From contig JAIOIH010000062.1 of assembly GCA_019912395.1 (NCBI GenBank), forward strand, positions 124,001 through 188,000: DNA of 64,000 nucleotides, given 5' to 3'. Each line of letters begins with the position of its first letter. Position 1 is the first letter of the stretch. Source of the stretch: Flavobacteriales bacterium. Its GTDB lineage: Bacteria; Bacteroidota; Bacteroidia; Flavobacteriales_F; PHOS-HE28. Made by a program: the position numbers and the translations under genes. Of this stretch, positions 1-8,898 are shown in pieces. The notes under the pieces are model-generated. The model was not told the DNA's origin. It ran no database searches and saw nothing but the letters and a program-made list of their open reading frames with translations.

Positions 1-398
1 GGCGCGGTACGCTGTACCACTTCACCCGGCGTTGGGGGCTGTGGAAGCATGTGGGCTTCACCGGGCTGGTTTGGGGACTTTGGCATGCTCCGCTGATCCT
101 GGAAGGCCATAATTATCCCGACCATCCGGTCATCGGCGTGGGCTTTATGTGCCTGTTGACCACCGCCTTGGCCTTGCCCCTGGCCTGGGTCCGGTACCGC
201 AGTGGCTGCGTGTGGTCCGCCGGGGTATTGCACGGCACGGTGAACGGTGTGGCCGGTATCAGTGTGCTTTTTACCCAAGGGACATCCAGCTTGGCCGGTG
301 GCGCTACGGGCCTTTCAGCGGTGCTGGGATTGATCGTGATCAGTGCATTGCTTTTCATCCTCGATCCACAATTTCGCAGGCAATTCAGTCAGCCATGA
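1..398 (+). CDS. CPBP family intramembrane metalloprotease (C-terminal part)
   Basis: The reading frame is open from the left edge of the window (codons in phase from base 3), so the start lies outside. The visible 131 residues begin with RGTLYHF, the tail of the EExxWRG-type first motif of CPBP (Abi) proteases. They continue with GLVWGLWHAPL, the second conserved His motif, and HGTVNG, the third His/Asn motif, separated by hydrophobic helices. CPBP proteins are membrane proteases of prenyl-CAAX type or unknown substrate. The stop overlaps the start of the next gene by ATGA, which suggests co-translation. The substrate cannot be told from the sequence. Confidence 0.85.
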   Translation, partial: RGTLYHFTRRWGLWKHVGFTGLVWGLWHAPLILEGHNYPDHPVIGVGFMCLLTTALALPLAWVRYRSGCVWSAGVLHGTVNGVAGISVLFTQGTSSLAGGATGLSAVLGLIVISALLFILDPQFRRQFSQP

Positions 399-1027
399 AG
401 GCCGTGCCTTGGTGCATACCGTTCCTTATGGCCTGTGGAGGCGCCCCGTATCAACAGGTGGTGAAGGACCCGTCCGGGCGCGTTCGCGCGGAAGTGACGC
501 GCATGGGCGGCAGAAAGGAAGGCCCGGTCCGCTTCTTCAATTATGATGGCAGCCTGCTTACCACAGGCGTGTATGCCAACGACAGTCGGCATGGCGCATG
601 GACCACGATCGATCCGACCGGAGACACCTTATCGATCGTCAACTATCACTACGGCCGAAAGGATGGACTGCAAGGCTATTGGGCCCCGAACGGGCAATTG
701 CTCCGGTTGGAGCGGTTCAAACAGGGAGAACCCCACGGCCCGCTGTACCGCTTCTTCTCCGATGGAACACCACGCCAGATCACCTGGTACGATCACGGGA
801 TCCCCGACGGCGACTACGTGGAATGGTACAAGACCGATAGCACCAGTATCGCCATCACCGTGGGTGAGTTCACCAAGGGGAAACGTTCAGGCAAGTGGAC
901 CCGGATCTATGGCAATGGCCGGGTGAACAGCCAAGGCAGATATGCCGACGGCATTAAGGTGGGCATCTGGCGCACTTGGGACCCGCAAGGCCATCTGCTC
1001 CGGACGGTGGATCACGGACCGCCCTAA
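395..1027 (+). CDS. YwqK/MORN-like repeat lipoprotein
   Basis: 210 residues. The ORF track starts far upstream, but ATG at 395 overlaps the CPBP stop (ATGA) and gives a short signal peptide ending in LMAC-G, a good lipobox, so this start is preferred. The mature part is a series of about 22-residue units of the type GxxxGxWxxY/FxxxGxLxxxxxYxxG, characteristic of MORN_2/YwqK proteins, whose role is generally unknown (protein or membrane contacts). The YwqK antitoxin label used in databases should not be taken as a function here. It is likely an outer-membrane or periplasmic lipoprotein co-expressed with the membrane protease before it. Confidence 0.75.
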   Translation: MKAVPWCIPFLMACGGAPYQQVVKDPSGRVRAEVTRMGGRKEGPVRFFNYDGSLLTTGVYANDSRHGAWTTIDPTGDTLSIVNYHYGRKDGLQGYWAPNGQLLRLERFKQGEPHGPLYRFFSDGTPRQITWYDHGIPDGDYVEWYKTDSTSIAITVGEFTKGKRSGKWTRIYGNGRVNSQGRYADGIKVGIWRTWDPQGHLLRTVDHGPP

Positions 1028-1056
1028 CGGCGGACAGGGCGCAAGGCATCAACAAT

Positions 1057-2508
1057 TCACGGCAGTACTTTCCCGGGATTCATGATCCCTTGGGGATCGA
1101 AGAGCTGCTTTATCCCGCGCATCAGGGCGATCTGCACGGGATCGAAGGCCACGTCCATGTAAGGCCGTTGTACCAGACCGATACCATGTTCGCCACTGAG
1201 GGTGCCTCCCAGATCCACCGTGTATTGGAAGATCTCGCGGATCGCCTTGGGCAAGTCCTGCGTCCAAGCCGCGTCGCTCATTTCACCCTTGATGATGTTG
1301 ACGTGCAGGTTGCCATCACCGGCATGTCCGTAGCACACGCTCCTGAAACCGTACCGACCACCTACTTCCTTCACCTTTGCCAACAAGCGCGGCAAGGCAT
1401 AGCGCGGCACAACCGTGTCCTCCTCCTTGTACACGCTGTTGCTCTTCACGGCTTCCCCCACCCGGCGACGCATCAGCCAGAGTGCATCCTTTTCCGCAGC
1501 GGTTTCCGCAAAAAGCACCTCTTGGCAATCAAATTGCTCCATCACTCCGAGGATGGTCTCACAATCGCGCATCAGCACGTCCCCGTGGTTGCCGTCCACT
1601 TCGATCAGCAAGTGAGCGGCGGTATCATCAGCTATCGCGATGTTCACACCTTTCACAAAACGCAGCGTCCAATCGATCGCATCGCGTTCCATGAACTCCA
1701 ATGCGCTCGGGGTGATACCGGCACGGAACACGGCGCTCACCGCTTCGCACGCCTTTTGCGCGTCGCGGAAAGGAACCAGCATCAGACGTGTCTCCTGGGG
1801 CAGTGGCACCAGACGCAACACGGCCCTTGTGATGATACCGAGCGTACCCTCGCTCCCCACCATCAGGCGGGTCAGGTCGTAGCCGGTGGCGTTCTTCAGG
1901 GTGTTGGCACCGGTCCAGATCACTTCGCCGCTGGGAAGAACCACTTGCAGGTTGAGGGCAAAGTCACGGGTAACGCCATACTTCACGGCACGGGGTCCAC
2001 CGGCGTTCTCGGCCAGGTTGCCTCCGATGGTGCATGATCCGCGACTGCCGGGATCGGGTGCATAGTACAAGCCCTTGGCAGCCACCGCCTCCTGCAGCAC
2101 TTGGGTGATCACGCCCGGCTCCACGGTCACTTGCAGATTGCGCTCATCGATCTCCACGATGGCGTTCATGCGGTCCAGCGCGAGGCCCACGCCGCCATGC
2201 ACGCTCAATGCCCCACCGCTCAGGCCCGTGCGAGCACCTATGGGCGTGATGGGGATCGTGTGGGCGGAACAGAGCCGGACCACTCCGGCCACTTCTTCCG
2301 TGCTTCGGGGCCGCACCACTACCTGCGGTGGAAAGCTGAGGTCCTCGGTCTCATCATGTCCGTAGTGAAGCCTATCCTCCTCGCTCAACAGTATCGCGTC
2401 AGCGGGTAAAATGTCCCGAAGCGCCTGCATGAATCCGGCCGTCAGCATGGGTGCGGCATATTCCCCCTGTTCCATGACCGCGAAGTTCGGTGGTGTTGGC
2501 CAATCCAT
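1057..2508 (-). CDS. FAD-binding oxidase, GlcD / D-lactate dehydrogenase family
   Basis: About 483 residues from the ATG at 2508; an alternative start is ATG at 2451. The N-terminal half is an FAD_binding_4 (PCMH-type) domain with PITPIGARTGLSGG and PDPGSRGSCTIGGNLAENAGG. The C-terminal half is an FAD-oxidase_C domain with GHAGDGNLHVN and the terminal GTLSGEHGIG. This combination is that of glycolate oxidase subunit GlcD and D-lactate or 2-hydroxyglutarate dehydrogenases, which oxidise D-2-hydroxyacids and pass electrons to quinone or an Fe-S partner. No GlcE/GlcF partner is nearby and no Fe-S tail is present, so the exact substrate is open. It stands alone, convergent with the preceding gene. 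Confidence 0.88.
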   Translation of the reverse strand: MDWPTPPNFAVMEQGEYAAPMLTAGFMQALRDILPADAILLSEEDRLHYGHDETEDLSFPPQVVVRPRSTEEVAGVVRLCSAHTIPITPIGARTGLSGGALSVHGGVGLALDRMNAIVEIDERNLQVTVEPGVITQVLQEAVAAKGLYYAPDPGSRGSCTIGGNLAENAGGPRAVKYGVTRDFALNLQVVLPSGEVIWTGANTLKNATGYDLTRLMVGSEGTLGIITRAVLRLVPLPQETRLMLVPFRDAQKACEAVSAVFRAGITPSALEFMERDAIDWTLRFVKGVNIAIADDTAAHLLIEVDGNHGDVLMRDCETILGVMEQFDCQEVLFAETAAEKDALWLMRRRVGEAVKSNSVYKEEDTVVPRYALPRLLAKVKEVGGRYGFRSVCYGHAGDGNLHVNIIKGEMSDAAWTQDLPKAIREIFQYTVDLGGTLSGEHGIGLVQRPYMDVAFDPVQIALMRGIKQLFDPQGIMNPGKVLP

Positions 2509-2643
2509 GCGTCCATTGTGCTCAAACAACCAAAAGAAGCTCGTCAGGTCTTTTTCATTGTTGCATTTGTATCGGGAACTGTTCCACCTGCCTAAAGCTG
2601 TTATCTTCATCCGACAATTCATCTATCCTATCCGCCCAGTTCC

Positions 2644-4572
2644 ATGAACCCTTCCATCCCTCTCATCGTGATCGCGGTACTAATCGCTGGCACGGCCCAA
2701 GCCCAGAACATCGGCATCAACGTGAACGGCGCGGCCCCGGCGGCATCGGCCTTGTTGGATATTGATGCCTCGGCCCTCCCGGCAAACAACAAGCGCGGAC
2801 TGCTGATCCCGCGCATTGCGCTCACCTCGCGCACGGTGGCGGCACCAGTGGTAACCCCGGCCGCCTCACTGGTGGTGTACAACACCGCCACTGCGGGTGC
2901 AGCACCGAACAACGTGACCCCGGGTTTCTACTATTGGGATGGCACTTCACAATGGTTGCGCATGTTCAGCGGGAACGACGCATGGAGCACGGTGGGCAAT
3001 AGCGGTACGGTGGCGGGCACCAACTTCCTGGGCACCACCGATGCAAGGGACTTCGTGGTGAAAACGGGCGGCAGCGCGGCGGCGAATGAGCGGATGCGGG
3101 TTCTCTCCGGTGGGCAGATCGTGGTGAACAAGACCACGGCGGCAGCGAATGATGCATTCTCCGTATACGGCACCGGAAGCACGGGTGCGATCAATAGCTT
3201 GGGCACCAACGCCATCAGTGGATACACCGCCACGGGGAGAGGAGTCTTCGGGATCTCCACATCCACCGCCACTACCGGCGACCTGACCGGTGTATGGGGC
3301 GAAGCGGCCTCCACCTTGGGGACCGGAGTGGTGGGCTTGGCCAGTGGCACCTCCGGACAGGCCGACGGGGTCTTTGGGCAATCAGCCTCTTCCTCCGGGA
3401 ACGGCATGTTCGGTGCGAATACCGCCACCACCGGCACGAGCGTGGCCGTGCGTGGCCAGTCCGCCACCCGTAACGGGGTGGCCATCCTTGGTATTGTGAA
3501 CACCTCCAGCGCCAACATCACGGCAGGAACCACCGCATATGGGGTGCAGGGGCAGGTGAACGGGGCGATCACCGGGACAGGTCTGGCGATCGGCGTGTTC
3601 GGTGTCACCGCCATGACCACGGGAGCCGCGAACGGGGTTTGGGGGCAATCCGCTTCCAATACCGGGAACGGGGTGCTCGGCTTCTCCACCAACACCACCG
3701 CGGCGGGCACGGGGACAGGGGTATGGGGAGAAGCCGCATCCGGGATCGGGACCGGTACGCGAGGGCGGGCCACGTACACCGGAGCGGGGGTAGTGCAGCC
3801 CGTCGGGGTTTTCGGCGATGCCACCCATGCGAACGGGTTCGGATCCTACGGCAAGAACCGTCACCTGTCCGGCACGGGGGTCAGTGCCGTGGGCAATAAC
3901 GAGGTCGGCAATTACTTGGTCGCAGGCAGTGGCATCGCGGCTTCCGGAAATACGACAGGGGCACTTCACTATTACACCAGTGCGGGGGCAAGCTGGGGCA
4001 CCGTTATTCAGGATGCATTCGCAAATCAATGGAATGTGGGCGGATGGAACGGCTTTGGCTATTTCAAAATAATCGGCCCCGGTGCGGTAAGCACCGTTGT
4101 AAAGGACCTGGAAGACCAAAAAGTGCTCCTGTATTGCCCGGAAGCTCCCGAAGTGCTCTTTCAGGACCATGGCATCGGCCAACTCACCAATGGAAGTGCA
4201 CATGTACAGATCGATCCGATCCTGACCAAGAACATCATCGTGAACGCGGAACATCCGCTGAAGGTCTTTGTCCAGATGGAAGGGGACTGCAACGGCGTAT
4301 ACGTCACGAACAAGAGTGCTACGGGCTTTGATGTCCATGAATTGAGCGGTGGCACATCAAATGTTCCTTTCTCATGGTCCATCGTTGCCACCCGAGCTGA
4401 TGAAACTGAGGAGAGCGGGAACGGGGATGTCCGTCACTCCAGTTATCGTCAACGCTTTGGCCCTGCCCCGACCTATATGGAACGCCGCGCCATGTTACCT
4501 GAACAGCCTGAGCATTCTCGAAAAACCGGTATCCTTCCGAGCGAGCAGGTCGAAACCGGAGGGAAAAAGTAG
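2644..4572 (+). CDS. Large secreted repeat protein, tail-fibre-like shaft
   Basis: 642 residues with a clear signal peptide (residues 1-21, ending AQA-Q). The mature N-terminus has the NIGINVNGA-ASALLDIDA block seen at the start of many Bacteroidetes surface or fibre proteins. Residues of about 170-400 are imperfect repeats built around GV-G-S/T-A and GVWGEAAS/GVWGQSAS, suggestive of a beta-solenoid or trimeric fibre shaft. The C-terminal 170 residues form a distinct domain with KDLEDQKVLLYCPEAPE and PFSWSIVATRADE, not the usual endosialidase chaperone and not a clear T9SS domain. The function is unknown; adhesion or surface coating is an inference. The repeats are degenerate at DNA level, so this is a protein repeat and not a CRISPR array. 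Confidence 0.75.
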   Translation: MNPSIPLIVIAVLIAGTAQAQNIGINVNGAAPAASALLDIDASALPANNKRGLLIPRIALTSRTVAAPVVTPAASLVVYNTATAGAAPNNVTPGFYYWDGTSQWLRMFSGNDAWSTVGNSGTVAGTNFLGTTDARDFVVKTGGSAAANERMRVLSGGQIVVNKTTAAANDAFSVYGTGSTGAINSLGTNAISGYTATGRGVFGISTSTATTGDLTGVWGEAASTLGTGVVGLASGTSGQADGVFGQSASSSGNGMFGANTATTGTSVAVRGQSATRNGVAILGIVNTSSANITAGTTAYGVQGQVNGAITGTGLAIGVFGVTAMTTGAANGVWGQSASNTGNGVLGFSTNTTAAGTGTGVWGEAASGIGTGTRGRATYTGAGVVQPVGVFGDATHANGFGSYGKNRHLSGTGVSAVGNNEVGNYLVAGSGIAASGNTTGALHYYTSAGASWGTVIQDAFANQWNVGGWNGFGYFKIIGPGAVSTVVKDLEDQKVLLYCPEAPEVLFQDHGIGQLTNGSAHVQIDPILTKNIIVNAEHPLKVFVQMEGDCNGVYVTNKSATGFDVHELSGGTSNVPFSWSIVATRADETEESGNGDVRHSSYRQRFGPAPTYMERRAMLPEQPEHSRKTGILPSEQVETGGKK

Positions 4573-4831
4573 CGTCATTTCCCGCCCCTGGTCCTCTTGT
4601 GTCCTTGGAACAACAGGCCGTGGAAGTGGAACACGGAACATGACCGTTCCACCCCCCGCCTCGGAGAGTCGAGCCCTGCGCACTGATCGGCCCACGTCAT
4701 GGAATAAGCGTCCACGCTCGTGCCGACTGTTCGGGCAAACAGGTCATGTCCCTGCACGAGGGTGAACGCTTGCGCAAGTTGTAAAAACCGGAACCAGCCT
4801 ACCTCTTACTTTGGCCGTTCATTCATTCCGC

Positions 4832-7033
4832 ATGAACAAGCTCCTTCCTGTGGCAGCGCTCCTGCTGCTTTCGGCACCTGCCACCTTCGCACAAAAAGAG
4901 TTCACCAACCAGATCATCTGGTACAGCAACACCTTCAGCAGCGATCGGCTGGACGGTTTGGTGAGCATGAACGATGGAACGCACTACACCGCCATGGAAC
5001 GTACGGACGGCGGAATGGAAGTGAGCAGTTATGACTATCGCACTGGTGCAAAGACACAAACCGTGTTGCACGGCCAGGACCTCGTTCTGCCGGGCACCTC
5101 CACCCCTCTGGAGGTGGAGGACTATGAATTCGCCGGCGACGAGCGGAAATTGATGGTCCGCACGGACATCGAACCGCTCTACCGCCACAGCTACTACGCG
5201 TACAATTACGTGTACGATCGGGCTACCCGAACGGTGAAGCCGCTCACTGATCCCGGCAAGAGCAAGCAACGTTCGGCCACCTTCAGCCCCGATGGCTCCC
5301 ACGCGGCCTTTATGCGCGACAACAACCTTTTCACGGTGGACCTGGAGGGCATGAAGGAGACCGCCATCACCACGGACGGTGAATGGAACAAGGTGCTCAA
5401 CGGTGCACCGGACTGGGTGTACGAGGAGGAATTCGAATTCACCCAGGGGTATGAATGGAGCCCGGACGGGAAGAAGATCCTCTACCTGCGCAGCGATGAA
5501 AGCGCCGTGAAGGAATTTGACCTCACCATGTACAAGGACCAGCTCTACCCCAGTACGTACAGCTTCAAATACCCCAAGGTCGGCGAGACCAACAGCAAGG
5601 TGAGCCTGCACGTGTACGACCTCGCCACCGGCAACACCAGCAGCGTTCCGTTGGGCACATCGGAAACGGACCTCTACCTGCCGCGCTTCGGCTTTACCGG
5701 CAACAGCACTGTTTGGTTCATGCGAATGAACCGCTTGCAGAACGAGAAGTTGATCTACACCTCGGACGTTTCCAGCCCGCAAGCGGCGGGGCAACCGAAG
5801 CCGATCTACAAGGAGACCAGTCCCACCTATATCGAGGTCACCAACGACCTGCATTTCCTGAAGGATGGCAGCTTCATCCTCACCAACGAGCAGGACGGCT
5901 GGAACCACATCGTGTGGAACAGCGCGGACGGCGGCACACAGCGGATCCTCACACCGGGAAACTACGATGTGGTGGCAGTGAACGGCGTGGATGAAAAAGG
6001 CAAGCGCGTGCTCTTCACGGCCAGCAAACTGAACCCCACGCAGCAGGAAGTATGGGCCGTGGGCTTGAACGGCAAGGGCCTAGTGCAATTGAGCCCGGCT
6101 GGCGGGGTGAACGATCCGGATTTCAGTAAAGGCTTCAAATACTTCATCAACACGCGCAGTACGGCGAACGACCCGGGATCGATCACACTTCACGATGGCA
6201 GGGGTAAGCTGGTGAAAGTGCTGAAGGACAACACGCGACTAAGGGCGAACCTGCGGGAATACGAGCTGCAGCGGAAGGAATTCCTGACCGTGGCCGCCGG
6301 GGATGGCGTTGTGCTGAATGCATGGATGATCAAGCCGCCGGGCTTCGATACCACAAATAAGTATCCGGTGTTCGTGACGCAGTACAGTGGACCGAACAAC
6401 AACCAAGTGCTTGACCGATGGGGCGGGCGCAACTTGATGTGGCACCAGCTCCTTGCACAGAAGGGCTACATCGTTGTATGCGCGGACCCACGCGGGACGG
6501 GCCATCGCGGCCGGGATTTCCGGCACGTGACCCATGGGCAGCTCGGCAAGTACGAGACGGAGGACCTGATCGGGGTGGGGAAATGGCTGGGCGCATTGCC
6601 GTACGTGGACGCATCGCGCATTGGTATTCAGGGTTGGAGCTACGGCGGCTACATGAGCTCGCTGTGCATCACTAAGGGCGCGGACGTGTTCAAGACCGCG
6701 ATCGCCGTAGCCCCGGTAACGAACTGGCGCTATTACGACAGCATCTACACGGAGCGCTACATGGGCCTGCCGAAGGACAATGCCACCGGCTACGACGACA
6801 ACAGCCCCATCAACCACGTCGCAGCGCTGGAGGGCAACTACCTGCTGATACACGGCCTCGCGGACGACAACGTGCATTTCCAGAACAGCGCCGAAATGAT
6901 CAACGCGCTGGTAAAGGCCAACAAGCAGTTCGACCTCATGGTGTACCCGGACAGGAACCACGGCATTTACGGGGGCACTACGCGCATGCAACTCTTCACC
7001 AAGATGACGGATTATTTGCTGGAGAAGCTTTGA
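4832..7033 (+). CDS. Dipeptidyl peptidase IV (S9 family)
   Basis: 733 residues; ATG at 4832 begins a typical signal peptide (to ATFAQ), and the upstream TTG in the track is unnecessary. The N-terminal beta-propeller (DPP4_N) includes DWVYEEEFE, the double-Glu motif that binds the free N-terminus of the substrate. The C-terminal alpha/beta hydrolase carries GWSYGGY (Ser about 603), HGLADDNVH (Asp about 678) and DRNHGI (His about 710). DPP4 removes N-terminal dipeptides, usually X-Pro or X-Ala, in the periplasm. The three POT peptide transporters immediately downstream fit uptake of its products. A TACTTTGG promoter-like element lies 18 bases upstream of the start. Confidence 0.95.
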   Translation: MNKLLPVAALLLLSAPATFAQKEFTNQIIWYSNTFSSDRLDGLVSMNDGTHYTAMERTDGGMEVSSYDYRTGAKTQTVLHGQDLVLPGTSTPLEVEDYEFAGDERKLMVRTDIEPLYRHSYYAYNYVYDRATRTVKPLTDPGKSKQRSATFSPDGSHAAFMRDNNLFTVDLEGMKETAITTDGEWNKVLNGAPDWVYEEEFEFTQGYEWSPDGKKILYLRSDESAVKEFDLTMYKDQLYPSTYSFKYPKVGETNSKVSLHVYDLATGNTSSVPLGTSETDLYLPRFGFTGNSTVWFMRMNRLQNEKLIYTSDVSSPQAAGQPKPIYKETSPTYIEVTNDLHFLKDGSFILTNEQDGWNHIVWNSADGGTQRILTPGNYDVVAVNGVDEKGKRVLFTASKLNPTQQEVWAVGLNGKGLVQLSPAGGVNDPDFSKGFKYFINTRSTANDPGSITLHDGRGKLVKVLKDNTRLRANLREYELQRKEFLTVAAGDGVVLNAWMIKPPGFDTTNKYPVFVTQYSGPNNNQVLDRWGGRNLMWHQLLAQKGYIVVCADPRGTGHRGRDFRHVTHGQLGKYETEDLIGVGKWLGALPYVDASRIGIQGWSYGGYMSSLCITKGADVFKTAIAVAPVTNWRYYDSIYTERYMGLPKDNATGYDDNSPINHVAALEGNYLLIHGLADDNVHFQNSAEMINALVKANKQFDLMVYPDRNHGIYGGTTRMQLFTKMTDYLLEKL

Positions 7034-7040
7034 TTGGGAA

Positions 7041-7110
7041 TGTCCTATGCGAGTTGTCCTATGTCCTAAGCTTGGCCAAGCGCTGGGCATAAGACTTCGG
7101 ACATAGGACA
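7041..7110. repeat. Heptad-type palindromic intergenic repeat
   Basis: TGTCCTATGTCC (7055-7066) is an exact inverted match of GGACATAGGACA (7099-7110), with a further TGTCCTATGC at 7041. The sequence is made of variants of a 7-base word (TGTCCTA, TGTCCGA, AGTCTTA read on one strand). It lies between DPP4 and the first POT gene, could fold as a hairpin with a 32-base loop, and is closely related in wording to the palindrome inside the mutase gene at 39927-39989. Confidence 0.7.
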
Positions 7111-7171
7111 GTGACCATGTCAGACAAAGCCACTTTCTTCTACCTTGGCCCGGTCCAAAAAAGCACCCCCC

Positions 7172-8731
7172 ATGCGTCAACCACCTGACCCCATAGTGGT
7201 AGCAGCGAATCAATCGCATCCGAAAGGACTCTATCTCCTCTTCTTCACGGAGATGTGGGAACGGTTCAGCTACTATGGCATGCGTGCCATTTTCATGCTG
7301 TTCATGGTGCAGGCGCTGTTCATGTCCGATCGCGATGCCTCCAATGTCTACGGCAGCTATACGGGGCTGGTGTACCTCACCCCCCTCCTTGGCGGGTACA
7401 TAAGTGACCGCTTCTGGGGTAACCGGCGCAGTATATTGGTGGGTGGATTGCTGATGGCCATCGGGCAGTTCCTGCTCTTCTTCAGTGCCAGCCTGATCAC
7501 TGATTCCGGGCAAAGCGCGGCCGCCATCAGCGCGATGTGGGCGGGCCTCACCTTCCTGATCATCGGTAACGGATTCTTCAAGCCGAACATCTCCACCATG
7601 GTGGGCCAACTATACCCCGCCAACGACCCCCGTATTGACAGGGCCTTTACCATCTTCTACATGGGCATCAACCTCGGGGCGCTATTTTCTCCATTGGTGT
7701 GCGGTGGCCTGGGCGACACGGGTAACATCTTCGATTTCAAATGGGGCTTCCTCGCAGCCGGCATCGGCATGTTGATGGGGACCCTCACCTTCGAATTGCT
7801 GAAGAACAAGTACTTGGTTCATGACGATGGAACGCCGGTGGGCATGCCCAAGCAGAAAATGGACATGCAGACGATCCTCACGATCCTGGGATCGGTGGCA
7901 TTCATCTTCGTGCTGCTCAATTTCAAGACCTGGTTCAGATCCGAGATCGACCTCATTGGCTACCTGATCTACGGGGCGATGATCGCCATGCCCATCGTGA
8001 TCTTCAGCGACAAGTCATTGGTGAAGGAGGAGAAGCAACGCATCAGTGTGATCTTCATACTGGCGTTCTTCGTGATCTTCTTCTGGGCATGCTTCGAGCA
8101 GGCCGGCGCCTCGCTCACCCTCTTCGCCGACCGACAGACCGACCGCCACATAGGTGGCTGGGAGATGCCCGCGTCCTACTTCCAAAGCGTCAATCCGATC
8201 TTCATCATCGCGCTGGCCCCGCTCTTCAGCATGTTGTGGGGCTTTCTGGGAAAACGTGGCATGGAACCCTCATCCCCCCTGAAAATGGCCCTGGGCTTGG
8301 CGCTGCTTGCTCTAGGCTATGTAGTGATCGCCTTCGGCGTACATGGTGTGGATCCTTCCGCCAAGATCAGCATGTGGTGGCTGATCACCCTGTACGGTCT
8401 GCACACCATGGGCGAGCTTTGCCTTTCACCCATCGGCCTGAGCATGGTAAGCAAGCTGGCACCCGTGCGCCTTTCCTCCCTTTTGATGGGTACCTGGTTC
8501 CTGGCCAATGCCGCTGCCAATAAGTTCGCTGGCACACTGAGCGCACTGATCCCCCCAAGTGCCGATGACATCGAGGCCGGGATCGTTGAAAAGATCCCCA
8601 ATTTCTTCGGATTCGAGATCGACAATCTCTTCAGCTTTTTCCTGGTGTTCATCGCCTTGAGCGGAACCGCAGCCATTTTGCTTCTCGCGATCCACCGCTG
8701 GTTGCAGAAGCGCATGCACGGGGTGAATTGA
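7172..8731 (+). CDS. Proton-dependent oligopeptide (POT/PTR) transporter 1
   Basis: 519 residues, with ATG at 7172 preferred over the TTG at 7145 in the track. It shows the POT signature FFTEMWERFSYYGMR at the N-terminus (E-x-x-E-R-F-x-Y-Y-G, proton coupling) and the second signature FYMGINLGAL, together with about 12-14 hydrophobic helices and the conserved FFKPNIST loop. POT proteins are inner-membrane proton symporters for di- and tripeptides. It follows DPP4 and precedes two paralogues, forming a peptide-use locus. The central FWACFEQAGASLTLFADR block is also conserved in the third copy. Substrate range among the three copies cannot be resolved by eye. Confidence 0.95.
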   Translation: MRQPPDPIVVAANQSHPKGLYLLFFTEMWERFSYYGMRAIFMLFMVQALFMSDRDASNVYGSYTGLVYLTPLLGGYISDRFWGNRRSILVGGLLMAIGQFLLFFSASLITDSGQSAAAISAMWAGLTFLIIGNGFFKPNISTMVGQLYPANDPRIDRAFTIFYMGINLGALFSPLVCGGLGDTGNIFDFKWGFLAAGIGMLMGTLTFELLKNKYLVHDDGTPVGMPKQKMDMQTILTILGSVAFIFVLLNFKTWFRSEIDLIGYLIYGAMIAMPIVIFSDKSLVKEEKQRISVIFILAFFVIFFWACFEQAGASLTLFADRQTDRHIGGWEMPASYFQSVNPIFIIALAPLFSMLWGFLGKRGMEPSSPLKMALGLALLALGYVVIAFGVHGVDPSAKISMWWLITLYGLHTMGELCLSPIGLSMVSKLAPVRLSSLLMGTWFLANAAANKFAGTLSALIPPSADDIEAGIVEKIPNFFGFEIDNLFSFFLVFIALSGTAAILLLAIHRWLQKRMHGVN

Positions 8732-8734
8732 TGC

Positions 8735-8810
8735 GAAGTTCAATTGAGTCTGAAGTCTTGAGTCGGGAGTCTTGAGTGGGAGCTTGGGGGCTTGAGTCTG
8801 GTGCTTTTAG
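8735..8810. repeat. Degenerate 7-bp-period repeat
   Basis: Between the first two POT genes the sequence reads as heptads: TCTTGAG TCGGGAG TCTTGAG TGGGAGC TTGGGGG CTTGAGT. No stem or gene is evident. It extends the theme of 7-bp-period short tandem repeats seen at 7041-7110, 10501-10545 and inside the mutase gene. Confidence 0.65.
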
Positions 8811-8898
8811 TCAGTGGTCCGAGGAGTTTACAACACGCCAACGCATAACAAGTCAATGCCTATTCGCTGTCCCTGTCCTAACCACAATAACAGCTGAT

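Noticed and set aside
3181-3780. Repeated blocks that look like a CRISPR or tandem repeat array
   Set aside because: Units vary in length and sequence, keep the reading frame and encode the GVWGxAS protein repeats; there are no spacers or cas genes.
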